From NCBI RefSeq assembly GCF_005146945.1, contig NZ_SWMS01000004.1, forward strand, positions 1 to 64,000: DNA of 64,000 nucleotides, read 5' to 3'. The position numbers and the translations under genes were made by a program. Shown here piece by piece: positions 25,662-33,715 of the stretch (position 1 is its first letter; each line of letters begins with the position of its first letter). Below the pieces are notes generated by a model. That model worked only from the letters and a program-made list of their open reading frames with translations, had not been told where the DNA came from and searched no databases. This DNA is from Prauserella endophytica. Its GTDB lineage: Bacteria; Actinomycetota; Actinomycetes; Mycobacteriales; Pseudonocardiaceae.

Positions 25662-26462
25662 ATGACCATCACCCACCCGCCAAAGCCTGGCAATGCCCTG
25701 TGGATCTACGCACACCCACGCCGTGGATCGCTCAACGACCACCTTTTTCAGGCAGGGACCGAGGCGCTGTCGCAACGATATGAAGTTGCGACCTCGGATC
25801 TGTACGCCCAGAGTTTCGACCCAGTGCTGACCGAGCGTGACCTGGGGGATCTAGCCAGACGGCCGGGGAACCTCGTCGAGTTGACCGGCGAAGCCTACGC
25901 CCGTGGGGACATCCCCTCCGATGTACGCCACGAGCAGGCCAAGCTCGCAGCGGCGGAGCTGCTCGTCCTACAGTTCCCGCTCTGGTGGTACGGCCCGCCG
26001 GCAATCCTCAAGGGCTGGTTCGACCGGGTGCTGATGAACGGATTCGCCCACGGTGACCTCGACCCCGAGCTCGGCGTACCTCGCCGCTATGGTGACGGCG
26101 GTTTGGGCGGACGCAAGGCCCTGATTGTCGTGACCGCTGGTGAAGACGAGCGCTCCATCGGGCCACGCGGGATCAGTGGCGATATTGATTCCCTGCTCTT
26201 CCCCCTCACCCACGGCACCCTGTGGTACGTCGGGATCGAGGTGCTGGATCTGCAGGTGATTCATGACGCCGACGCGTTGGACACCGCAGGCGCCGATCGC
26301 CAGACCAAACGCCTGCTGGACAGACTGAACAACATCGACACCGAGCCCGCCCGACGGTTCCGACGCCTGCGCGACGGCGACTACTGCGGCACACGCGCGC
26401 TGCGGGAAGACCTGCTGCCTGGCCGCACAGACCTGGGTATCCATCTCGCTCATGACGGCTGA
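25662..26462 (+). CDS. NAD(P)H-dependent quinone/nitro oxidoreductase (flavodoxin fold)
   Basis: A 266-residue enzyme of the NQO1/KefF-like flavodoxin-2 family. It has the FMN phosphate loop region WIYAHPRRGSLNDHL, then LVLQFPLWWYGPPAILKGWF (flavin contacts) and RVLMNGFAHG. LIVVTAGEDERSIGPRGISG forms the later loop. These enzymes perform two-electron reduction of quinones and other electrophiles. GAAGGTG precedes ATG 25662. It is probably induced through the divergent AraC regulator. Confidence 0.88.
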   Translation: MTITHPPKPGNALWIYAHPRRGSLNDHLFQAGTEALSQRYEVATSDLYAQSFDPVLTERDLGDLARRPGNLVELTGEAYARGDIPSDVRHEQAKLAAAELLVLQFPLWWYGPPAILKGWFDRVLMNGFAHGDLDPELGVPRRYGDGGLGGRKALIVVTAGEDERSIGPRGISGDIDSLLFPLTHGTLWYVGIEVLDLQVIHDADALDTAGADRQTKRLLDRLNNIDTEPARRFRRLRDGDYCGTRALREDLLPGRTDLGIHLAHDG

Positions 26463-26679
26463 ACCAGCGACTCGAAGGGGAACCGACAGCGCGGGAGCTT
26501 GCCGCTCTGATCACCCCGAACAGACCGACACGCCTGCGCCGGCGCGATCCATAATCCACTGTGGACCAACTGGTGGCAGACACCAGTGCCGGTGACAAGC
26601 TGCCAAAGGCGGTCGAGACAGCCGCGGGAGACGATCTCGATTGTGATCAACGCCAGGACGAGGATAGTCCCTCATCAGA

Positions 26680-27215
26680 AGGCCCGACCTCCTTGCCCCG
26701 GCGATCGCCGTACTGGCGATGGGGCCGCTCGTGATGATCTGTATGCGACCGGCGACCTGTGACTATGCGGACACCCGCCGTCGATGCGACGAGGCGAACG
26801 AGGGCATCAACGCCGCCGTGGTCGGGTTCGTCCAAGGTATGCCGGTGGTCCGCACCTTCGACGACGGCACGACCTCGTTTCCGTCGCTTCGCCGAACGGG
26901 TGCAGGAGTTCACGGCCGCGACCTCTGCGTGGCAGGACAGCAGCCGCGGGGCGATGATCCTGTCCCGGCTGGCTATGGGTCCGATGCCGACACTTGTGCT
27001 CGTGCTGGCTGCCGGGACCTGGCTCACGGCGGCGGGTGCCATGTCCCCGGCGCAGCTGCTCGGTGCACTGATCCTGGGCACGCTCCCGGTCGAACGATCC
27101 TGCCGCTGATGCATTTGTCGCACCACATCAACGAGTCCAAGGCGGGCGCCGCGCGGATCGTCGAGCTACTGGACATCCCGGCGCTCACCGAACTGGTGCG
27201 CCCGGGCGGCCACGC
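26680..27215 (+). pseudogene. Broken ABC exporter transmembrane domain
   Basis: Three frames in turn give one continuous type-I exporter segment. They read CDYADTRRRCDEANEGINAA and VVGFVQGMPVVRTFDDGTTS, then RRFAERVQEFTAATSAWQDS and TWLTAAGAMSPAQLLGALIL, then LPLMHLSHHINESKAGAARI and VELLDIPAL. Single-base shifts occur near 26885 and 27090. No nucleotide-binding domain remains. Remnants of this kind come from siderophore/peptide exporters like those at 38-41 kb. 27216-27399 holds nothing recognisable. Confidence 0.75.
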
Positions 27216-27399
27216 GACGGCGGGTCTGGTTGAGCCGGGACACGCCGCATCAGCGTGTCCCGGCTACCAGTGGGGCCCACACACCTCCGACTGTCTACAA
27301 TGGACGAACGTCACATCGTGCTGTACGGTGGGTGCTGGCAACTTTGCTGGTGGAACGTTCCCAGGCGCGAGTGCGGGCGTCGGTTGTCGGATATTGGCC

Positions 27400-28440
27400 C
27401 TACTTGAACGCGTCGGGGTAAAGACGGGCCGCGATGGTTTCCACGGCGTCGATGTTTCCGAGCGTTCCGGGGTACAGGTCGCTTTGCGGCACGGCGATGA
27501 GGAGGTCGTTCTTCACCGCTGGGATGTCGGGAAACGTGGTGCGCAGGTAGGTGCGGGTTTGTTCTTCCTGCTGGGGGCTCGCGGTGCCGAACACGATGGC
27601 TTCTGGGTTGCGGCTGATGATCTCCTCAGGGTTGATCTCGGCCGCGAAGAAGTCGGCGAATTCGGGGGCGTTCGGGTCGAATACGTTCTCCCCGCCGGCC
27701 TTGCTGATGATGTCCGCTTCGACGCCGGCTCCGATGGCGCCGAGGGAGTTTCCCTCGACGTAGACCTGTGCGACGGTCAGGCGTGGGTGGTCGGCGATTG
27801 CGGTCTCCACGGCCGCAAGCCGATCTTGGGCGTCTCGTGCGAGGTCTGCGGCGGCGTCGGGGACGCGGAGAATGTCGCCGAGGTTGGTGACGTCGGTGAG
27901 GACGTCGGTGACCTCGGCGGTGTTGCGCCGGTCAGCGCAGCCACCGGTGGCGACATACGCTTGAGCACCGTTCTGGGCCAGTTGGTCCATGCTTGCGAAG
28001 CCCTGCTCGGCGGTGAACTCGTACTCCGTGGGCGAGACCACGAGGTCGGGCTCGGCGGCGAGCAGGGCTTCGCGTGCTGGTGGCGCGTCGGTGCTGAGCA
28101 CGGGGATGTCGGCTGCCTGCCCCGCGACATCGTCGGGAAGGGGCGAGGTGTCGGTCTGGGCTTGCCCGACGAGGGAATCCTGGACACCGAGGCGCAGGAG
28201 CAGCTCGGTCTGTGACGGCATCATGCCCACGACACGGGCCGGTGCGGTGTCGAAGGACAGCTCCCGTCCGCAGTTCGTGATCGTCACCGTCTCGCCTGAG
28301 CCGCCGGTGGAGGCGGTGTCGCTGGTGACACCGGTTCCGCACGCAGTCAGGGCCAGTGGCGCCACGGCGAGCAGCGAGAGTGTCGTCGTCAGCGTCCGGC
28401 GGCGCGAACGCCGCGACGAGGGGGGCCGGTGAGTGGTCAT
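27400..28440 (-). CDS. Siderophore/metal-complex ABC binding lipoprotein (FepB/FhuD-like)
   Basis: A 346-residue lipoprotein. A basic N-terminus (RRSRRR) leads to lipobox LTAC with the lipidated Cys at 34. The class-III periplasmic-binding fold is seen as ARVVGMMPSQTELLLRLGVQ, PDLVVSPTEYEF, NPEAIVFGTASPQQEEQ and DLYPGTLGNIDAVETIAARL. The family binds ferric siderophores, heme or cobalamin. It is the last gene of the five-gene operon that starts next to the RiPP precursor and overlaps the ATPase stop by ATGA. The ligand is inferred to be the metal complex of the cluster's peptide product. Confidence 0.88.
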   Translation of the reverse strand: MTTHRPPSSRRSRRRTLTTTLSLLAVAPLALTACGTGVTSDTASTGGSGETVTITNCGRELSFDTAPARVVGMMPSQTELLLRLGVQDSLVGQAQTDTSPLPDDVAGQAADIPVLSTDAPPAREALLAAEPDLVVSPTEYEFTAEQGFASMDQLAQNGAQAYVATGGCADRRNTAEVTDVLTDVTNLGDILRVPDAAADLARDAQDRLAAVETAIADHPRLTVAQVYVEGNSLGAIGAGVEADIISKAGGENVFDPNAPEFADFFAAEINPEEIISRNPEAIVFGTASPQQEEQTRTYLRTTFPDIPAVKNDLLIAVPQSDLYPGTLGNIDAVETIAARLYPDAFK

Positions 28441-29270
28441 CGGGTAGTTGTCCCTTCCTGAACGGAGTCCAATGGGTGGACCTGGGCGCGCCCGGCGGGC
28501 TGCGGGCTGCGGGAGTCGAAGAGGAAATGCGGCTGCCGGGTGTCCGGATGACTGACGACGGTGGATTCGACCCGGAAGACCGAGCGGATGAGGTCGGTGT
28601 CGAGGATGTGCTCGGGCGTGCCGTGGGCGACGAGGTGTCCGTCGTGGAGCACGCCGATGGCGTCGCAGGAGCGTGCCGCGAGGTTCAGATCGTGCAGGGC
28701 GATCAGCACGGTACGGTCGGAAGCCCGGATCAGGTCGAGCAGTTCGAGCTGGTGGGCGATGTCGAGATGGTTCGTTGGTTCGTCGAGGACAAGTACCGGC
28801 GTGTCCTGGGCGAGTGCCCTGGCGAAGAGCACGCGCTGGCGTTCCCCGCCCGACAGCGCGGAGAAGGACCGGTTGACCAGGTGGCCGGCGCCGACACGGG
28901 CGAGGGCGTCGCAGGCGAGGGCGATGTCGGACTCGGAGTCCCGGCCGAAGCCTCGCCCGTGCGGGATGCGTCCGAGGAGCACGAGTTCGAGAACGGGGAT
29001 CTCGAATTCCTCGCTGTGTTCTTGCGCCATCACCGCGACACGTTGCGCGAGCTGCCGACGGGTGAGGGCGGTCATGGGGGTCTCGTCGTAGCGGACCGTT
29101 CCTGCGGAGGGCGCGTCGATGCCCGAGACGGCACGAAGCAGCGTGGACTTGCCGCTGCCGTTGGGGCCGAGCAGCCCGAGGACGGTACCGGAGGGCACCG
29201 CGATGCTCACGTCGGTGACGATGCGGCGCCCGCCGCGGTGGGCATCGAGGTTCTCGATGGTGACTCTCAT
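28437..29270 (-). CDS. Siderophore-type ABC importer ATPase (FepC-like)
   Basis: A 277-residue ATPase. Walker A is GPNGSGKST, the signature is LSGGERQR, Walker B is VLVLDEPTNHLD, and the switch His is in LIALHDLNLAAR. LGRIPHGRGFGRDSESD is typical of FecE/FepC proteins. ATGA overlaps with neighbours on both sides show coupled expression with the permease and the lipoprotein. Confidence 0.9.
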   Translation of the reverse strand: MRVTIENLDAHRGGRRIVTDVSIAVPSGTVLGLLGPNGSGKSTLLRAVSGIDAPSAGTVRYDETPMTALTRRQLAQRVAVMAQEHSEEFEIPVLELVLLGRIPHGRGFGRDSESDIALACDALARVGAGHLVNRSFSALSGGERQRVLFARALAQDTPVLVLDEPTNHLDIAHQLELLDLIRASDRTVLIALHDLNLAARSCDAIGVLHDGHLVAHGTPEHILDTDLIRSVFRVESTVVSHPDTRQPHFLFDSRSPQPAGRAQVHPLDSVQEGTTTR

Positions 29271-30448
29271 CGGCCCACCCCCACGCTGTCGGCGCGGTCA
29301 CGCCGCAGCAGCCACAGGAAGAAGGGGGCACCGACCAGTGCGGTGAGTACCCCGAGCGGGATCTCGGAAGGGGCGGAGAGGGTGCGGGCAAGCAGGTCGC
29401 AGGTGGTCAGGAAGACCGCCCCGGCGAGGAGGGCGACGGGCAGCATCTTGCGGTGATCGGAACCGACGATGATGCGCGCGATGTGCGGGATGATGAGCCC
29501 GACGAATCCGATGCCGCCGGACACGGCGACCACGGAGCCGGTCAGCAGCGCAGCGGCGACGAGGATGCCGCTGCGCAGCCGCTTGACGTTGATACCCAGC
29601 GAGCTGGCGGCCTCATCGCCGACCAGGAGCGCGTTGAGCGCCCTGGCGCGCAGCGCGGTGAAGAGCCCCACGGCGAACAGGGCGATGGCGGGCAGGATCA
29701 GGTGGTGCATCGTCGCCGCCGAGACCGATCCCAGCAGGAAGAACATGATGCTGTAGACGTTCTGCGCATCGGTCGAGATGGTCAGGTAGCTGGTGATCGC
29801 GCTGAACAGAGAGCCGAGGGCGACACCGGCAAGGATCAACCGTTGCGGTGCGATCCGACCGCCTTTGCGCGCCAGGACGTAGACGGCCGCGGTGGCGATC
29901 ACCGCGCCGATGAACGCCGATGCCCCGATCCCCAGTGAGCTGAGCCCGATTCCGAGCACGATGAAGGACACGGCTCCGACTCCGGCTCCCGCGGAGACGC
30001 CGAGGATGTAGGGCTCGGCCAGCGAGTTGTGGACCACCGCCTGCATTAGGGCGCCCGCCAGCGCCAGCGCGGCCCCGGTCAGCGCGGCGAGCACGCTGCG
30101 CGGTAGCCGGAACTGCCACACCGCATTGTCCTGCACGCTGCTCAGTGAGCCATCGGACATCCACGGCATACCGGGAACGAGATGCCCGACGATGATCTTG
30201 AGACTGTCGACGAGCGGCACGCCGATGGTGCCGATGCTCGCCGAGACCACGATCACGGCCAGGAGCGACAACGTCAGCGTGGGTACGAGGATCCGCACGG
30301 CGAGGGCTCCACGGCGACGCAGCCGCCGCGGCGGTTCGGGCGGGTTCGGGCCCGTCTCGGCGGGGTTCCCTTCGGTGCCTGGTCGGGAACGCGTCGGGTC
30401 CGGCCGGAGAGAGCCCGGGTCCGGGCTCCGGTGGTTGACCGATGTCAT
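29267..30448 (-). CDS. Siderophore-type ABC importer permease (FecCD family)
   Basis: A 393-residue protein. A long Pro/Arg-rich cytoplasmic N-terminus (1-50) precedes about 10 helices of the FecCD/BtuC fold. Conserved segments are RLPRSVLAALTGAALALAGA, NSLAEPYILGVSAGAGVGAV, LAGVALGSLFSAIT and GGIGFVGLIIPHIARIIVGS. One gene supplies the homodimeric channel. ATG 30448 overlaps the peptidase stop (ATGA). Confidence 0.9.
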   Translation of the reverse strand: MTSVNHRSPDPGSLRPDPTRSRPGTEGNPAETGPNPPEPPRRLRRRGALAVRILVPTLTLSLLAVIVVSASIGTIGVPLVDSLKIIVGHLVPGMPWMSDGSLSSVQDNAVWQFRLPRSVLAALTGAALALAGALMQAVVHNSLAEPYILGVSAGAGVGAVSFIVLGIGLSSLGIGASAFIGAVIATAAVYVLARKGGRIAPQRLILAGVALGSLFSAITSYLTISTDAQNVYSIMFFLLGSVSAATMHHLILPAIALFAVGLFTALRARALNALLVGDEAASSLGINVKRLRSGILVAAALLTGSVVAVSGGIGFVGLIIPHIARIIVGSDHRKMLPVALLAGAVFLTTCDLLARTLSAPSEIPLGVLTALVGAPFFLWLLRRDRADSVGVGR

Positions 30449-32217
30449 GTGCGGTGTGCTCTCTCTTCGGTCGGCGACGTCGTCGGCCGTGCTGGCCCGG
30501 TGGTGATGGCGGCGAAGCTGAGCACCGTCGCGCCGAGGCGATGGAGGCTGTCGAGATGGTTGCTGCCGTGGCCGGTTCGGTCGGCACGCCACACGGCGGC
30601 GTCGCCGCCCCTGTCCCGCAGGGCGTCGACGACCGCTTGGGTGGCATCGGCGTTGACGCGGGAGTCGTCCGCGAGCACTACGCCGAGGAATCTCGGAAGC
30701 CGGATCCCGGCAGGCAGAGTTTGGGCGCGGTGCAACGGTGAGATGCGGCGCAGTTCGTCGATGCCTCCGGGGCTGTCCGGATCGCCGAACTCGTTGATCC
30801 AGTGGTGCCCGAGCGGATGGGCGTCGAGGTTGAGCAGGTCGAGCGGTGCCGCGGTGCTGACGACCCCGGCGCACAGGTCCGGGAAGCCGAGTGCGCAACT
30901 GGATACCAGCACTCCGCCGTGGGAAGCGCCGACCAGTACGAGCTGGTCGGGGCGGGTGTAGCCGGCCTCGACGAGGCCGCGGGCGACGCAGGCAAGGTCG
31001 TCGATACCGCGGTGTTTGTTCCTCCCGCGGCCGGCATCGCGCCAGGCCCTGCCGCGCTCGCCGCCGCCCCGAACGTGTGCGATGGCGTACCGGCCACCGT
31101 GTTCGATCCAGGCGGGGATGGTCGGTTCGAACACCGGGAGGCTCGGCACCCCGAATCCGCCGTAGCAGGTCAGGATCAGCGGAGTCGGCCCGTCGATGTC
31201 GACGGGAGAGGTGATCGCCACCGATATGTTCTCGCCGTCGTCGGCGGTGACCGTGTGCCATTGGGTGCGGGCGACCGTGGCGTTCTCGCGGCTGCTGGTC
31301 TCGGCGGTGTCCGCGAGCAGCTCGAGGGCTGGGACGACGCGTGGGGGCAGGGCCGGCGCTTCGATGAGAACGTGAACCCGGCCGTCGTCGGCACTCACCC
31401 CGCTCGCCACGGCCGGAGCTCCTCGGTAGCTGACGAGGCGCTCGTCGATGACGTGTCCGTCGGCGAGCCGGAAGAGGACGCTGTGGCCGTCCCGGACGGC
31501 GCCAATGTGCACGTGCCGGCCTGCGACCGCGAGGGACGTGATCTGCAGGGCAGGATCCTGCCAGGACCATTTCTCGGTCCCGCCGCGAGGGTCGAGGACA
31601 TGAAGCGTGGTGCCGTCGTCGATGAGGACGTCGTCGCCGATGCCGACGACCCGGACGACTGCCGGGAACGAGGCGAAGTGTCTGCCGGTGGCACGGTCGA
31701 CCATGCGGGTGGGTGTGCCCGGTCGGCTTTCGCAGAGGAGCCCGCGCGGGCCTGCCGGGAACAACCGCACGCGCGCCTCAGCGGTCAGTTCCGTGGTCGT
31801 GACCCGCTGGGCGGTCACATCGACGCTGACGAGGCGTTGGGGTTCTCGGGCGACGAGGTCGACCGTGCGCGAGTGCGCGTCCCACACCATGGGCTCGTAG
31901 CGACAGCGGATACCCGGATACGGGTGGACCTGACCGGATGCGACGTCCACGATCGCCAGGTCCGCGTTCTCGTCGGCGTGCTCGGCGAGCTGGATCGCGA
32001 TGTGGCGGCGATCCGGGGCCGCGGCCATGCGCAGAATGTGCCCGTCCGGTTCGATGACGGCCTCACCGGTGTCGGCGCGATAGATGCCGCGACGCTGCCG
32101 CCCGGGTAGGCGGCTGAGTGTGAAACCGCTGTCGGGCAGGCCAGGCCGGCCGTGCCGCTCCCAGCGGGACAAGGCGGCATCCAGCGCAGGGTCGATCGGG
32201 ACGATCACCTCAGTCAC
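30445..32217 (-). CDS. Prolyl oligopeptidase family serine peptidase (S9)
   Basis: A 590-residue cytosolic protein with no signal peptide. An N-terminal beta-propeller-like region (about 40-320) precedes an alpha/beta-hydrolase domain. The nucleophile is Ser432 in GASHGG, the acid is Asp517/518 in LADDSRV, and the base is His550 in TGHGSNH. RGGGERGRAW is typical of S9A. Family members cleave short peptides after proline, and some eukaryotic relatives macrocyclise RiPPs. Inside an importer operon facing the precursor gene, it could trim the leader or follower, or degrade re-imported peptide. The precursor has prolines at 12 and 30. Confidence 0.88.
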   Translation of the reverse strand: MTEVIVPIDPALDAALSRWERHGRPGLPDSGFTLSRLPGRQRRGIYRADTGEAVIEPDGHILRMAAAPDRRHIAIQLAEHADENADLAIVDVASGQVHPYPGIRCRYEPMVWDAHSRTVDLVAREPQRLVSVDVTAQRVTTTELTAEARVRLFPAGPRGLLCESRPGTPTRMVDRATGRHFASFPAVVRVVGIGDDVLIDDGTTLHVLDPRGGTEKWSWQDPALQITSLAVAGRHVHIGAVRDGHSVLFRLADGHVIDERLVSYRGAPAVASGVSADDGRVHVLIEAPALPPRVVPALELLADTAETSSRENATVARTQWHTVTADDGENISVAITSPVDIDGPTPLILTCYGGFGVPSLPVFEPTIPAWIEHGGRYAIAHVRGGGERGRAWRDAGRGRNKHRGIDDLACVARGLVEAGYTRPDQLVLVGASHGGVLVSSCALGFPDLCAGVVSTAAPLDLLNLDAHPLGHHWINEFGDPDSPGGIDELRRISPLHRAQTLPAGIRLPRFLGVVLADDSRVNADATQAVVDALRDRGGDAAVWRADRTGHGSNHLDSLHRLGATVLSFAAITTGPARPTTSPTEERAHRT

Positions 32218-32220
32218 GGT

Positions 32221-33423
32221 TCATCGACCGACCGGGTCGACGGCGCCGCCGTGCCAGTACAGGTGCCCGCCCTCGTCGAGTGGTGTGGGCACGCTGAGGG
32301 TGTCGATTCCGTCGTCGCCGATCAGGTGCAGCTGACTGTCTCCGCCGCGGGTGACGGCCACCATCGAACCGGTGGGGTCGAGGGCGATCGCCCTGCGCTG
32401 GGCCGGGGAGTCGCCGACCGGATCCCACGGGAGGTGTCCGGCGGCCGGTGGACGGGACAGTGCTGGCAGTGAAACCGTGCGGAGGCGGTGCAGATCCGTG
32501 CCGGAGCGGTCGACGATCGTCACTTCGTCGCCGTCGGGATGGATCGTGGCCACCGCTGCCCGCCCTCCGCCGAGCGCGAACCGGAACGCCAGCCCCGGGG
32601 GGAGTTCCGTACTGCGCGTGTGGCCGGTGGAGAGATCGACGTCCACGAGATGGTTCGTCCAGGCGGTCCACTGACCAGGGGAGGTGGGACCGCCGCGGAC
32701 GACGCCGACCGCTCGGCCCGTGGCTGGATCGAAGCGCAGGTAGAACGCTCGCCCCGGAACCGGCCACGGGGTGCGGCCGATCATGCGGGGCACACCCTGA
32801 TCGATGACGAACCGTTCCAGGCCTCGGCTGGTTGCCGTCGCCGCGATCCCCGTCCGGTGATCGACGGCATCACCATGCCCGTCAGCGGCGAGGTCCGTTG
32901 TGGCCCGCCCACTCAGTTCTGGCACGTGCGAACCTACGCCGAGGCCGTCGCGGAGCGGGATCGCTTCGATGGCTCCGGGTTCTCGGTGCCGTAGCACGAT
33001 CGCCGGTTCGCCGTCGCGCTGGTCGGGCACGACAAGGACGCCGGGTTCGCCGACACGGGTACGAAAGCGCACCGACTCGTCCTGATCGACATCGACGATG
33101 GTGACGACATCGCTCCACACGTCCGCGTTCGCGCCCATCCCTGTCGTGATCACGACGTACCGGCCGGTGACATCGCAGGCGAGATGTTCGCCGGGGATCG
33201 CGACCGGGATCCGCCTGCGCTCGTCGCCCGTGTGCACCACGAGCGCGCCGCCGCGGTCGTCGACGAAAGCCCACCCGCGAGACCGGCCCGCCCGTTCGGG
33301 CAACGACAACACACCCGCGTGTTCGGCCAGCACGCCGCAGCCGAGCGGGTTCACGGCAGCGCCGCGAACGGCGTACACGCGCCCTGCCCGGTAGTCGGCG
33401 ACCACGAGCCGCGGAGTATCCAT
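32221..33423 (-). CDS. Beta-propeller-like protein of RiPP cluster
   Basis: A 400-residue soluble protein with repeated short strand patterns (SRGWAFVDDRGGALVVHTGD, YVVITTGMGANADVW, AFYLRFDPATGRAVGVVRGG, AIALDPTGSMVAVTRGGDSQ) consistent with a seven-bladed propeller. No hydrolase domain follows. It resembles a detached propeller half of an S9 peptidase and ends 3 nt before the peptidase start, so the two may act together. The promoter TTGATA (33454-33459) with TAGGTT (33431-33436) on the minus strand would start transcription at or next to ATG 33423, suggesting a leaderless message. Confidence 0.65.
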   Translation of the reverse strand: MDTPRLVVADYRAGRVYAVRGAAVNPLGCGVLAEHAGVLSLPERAGRSRGWAFVDDRGGALVVHTGDERRRIPVAIPGEHLACDVTGRYVVITTGMGANADVWSDVVTIVDVDQDESVRFRTRVGEPGVLVVPDQRDGEPAIVLRHREPGAIEAIPLRDGLGVGSHVPELSGRATTDLAADGHGDAVDHRTGIAATATSRGLERFVIDQGVPRMIGRTPWPVPGRAFYLRFDPATGRAVGVVRGGPTSPGQWTAWTNHLVDVDLSTGHTRSTELPPGLAFRFALGGGRAAVATIHPDGDEVTIVDRSGTDLHRLRTVSLPALSRPPAAGHLPWDPVGDSPAQRRAIALDPTGSMVAVTRGGDSQLHLIGDDGIDTLSVPTPLDEGGHLYWHGGAVDPVGR

Positions 33424-33443
33424 GCTCCCAAACCTATTAGATA

Positions 33444-33458
33444 TGAAAATCGTTATCA
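33444..33458. promoter_or_regulatory. Fur/Zur-like box between the two RiPP operons
   Basis: TGAAAATCGTTATCA is an imperfect 7-1-7 palindrome (5 of 7 pairs). It fits the Fur pattern TGATAATNATTATCA and the actinobacterial Zur pattern TGAAAATNATTTTCA, each with two differences by eye. It overlaps the -35 and spacer of the minus-strand promoter of 33423 and lies 80 nt before the precursor start. A metal-dependent repressor binding here would control both arms. Which metal is not decided by the sequence. Confidence 0.6.
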
Positions 33459-33538
33459 ACTAGGGTCGACGGTGTTCGCCTCGCGAACTCGTGTCGGCCT
33501 TCCCGCCGGCACGGCCCATCCATCGAGAGGAGTCCGCA

Positions 33539-33637
33539 ATGGACACGCAGATCGTTGCTGAGATCGAGGAGCCCGAGCAGCTGGCGCACCTGTCGGCCAC
33601 GCACTCGAACGCTCTCGTCGAGAACCCGTTCGACTGA
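33539..33637 (+). CDS. RiPP precursor peptide (azol(in)e type)
   Basis: A 32-residue peptide with a strong AGAGGAG ribosome binding site. The acidic N-terminal part (MDTQIVAEIEEPEQLAHL, six acidic residues) looks like a leader with the amphipathic stretch typical of RRE recognition. The C-terminal part has SATHSN (19-24) followed by ALVENPFD. Heterocyclisable residues are Thr3, Ser19, Thr21 and Ser23. There is no Cys, so (methyl)oxazol(in)es rather than thiazoles are expected. His17 and His22 could bind metal. It lies between a Fur/Zur-like box and a strong hairpin, followed by maturation genes. The cleavage site is unknown. Confidence 0.8.
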   Translation: MDTQIVAEIEEPEQLAHLSATHSNALVENPFD

Positions 33638-33661
33638 CCACGTCGCCAGCGAGTACACACT

Positions 33662-33697
33662 CCCGGTCGGGCAGCCCTTCGGGGTTGCCCGACCGGG
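33662..33697 (+). terminator. 16-bp hairpin with TTCG tetraloop after precursor gene
   Basis: CCCGGTCGGGCAGCCC pairs fully with the downstream arm ending at 33697 (one G-T pair) around loop TTCG. It starts 24 nt after the precursor stop and ends 18 nt before the next start. No T-tract follows. It probably acts as a partial terminator or 3' stabiliser, so that precursor mRNA exceeds enzyme mRNA. Confidence 0.75.
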
Positions 33698-33715
33698 CCC
33701 TTCGAAAGGCCGCCG

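Noticed and set aside
28441..29391. Extension of the binding-lipoprotein frame through the ATPase gene
   Set aside because: The signal peptide and lipobox start at 28440; upstream residues are an out-of-frame shadow of the ATPase.
33424..33538. IdeR/DmdR iron box upstream of the importer
   Set aside because: No TTAGGTTAGGCTAACCTAA-like palindrome is seen; the only palindrome is the Fur/Zur-like one.
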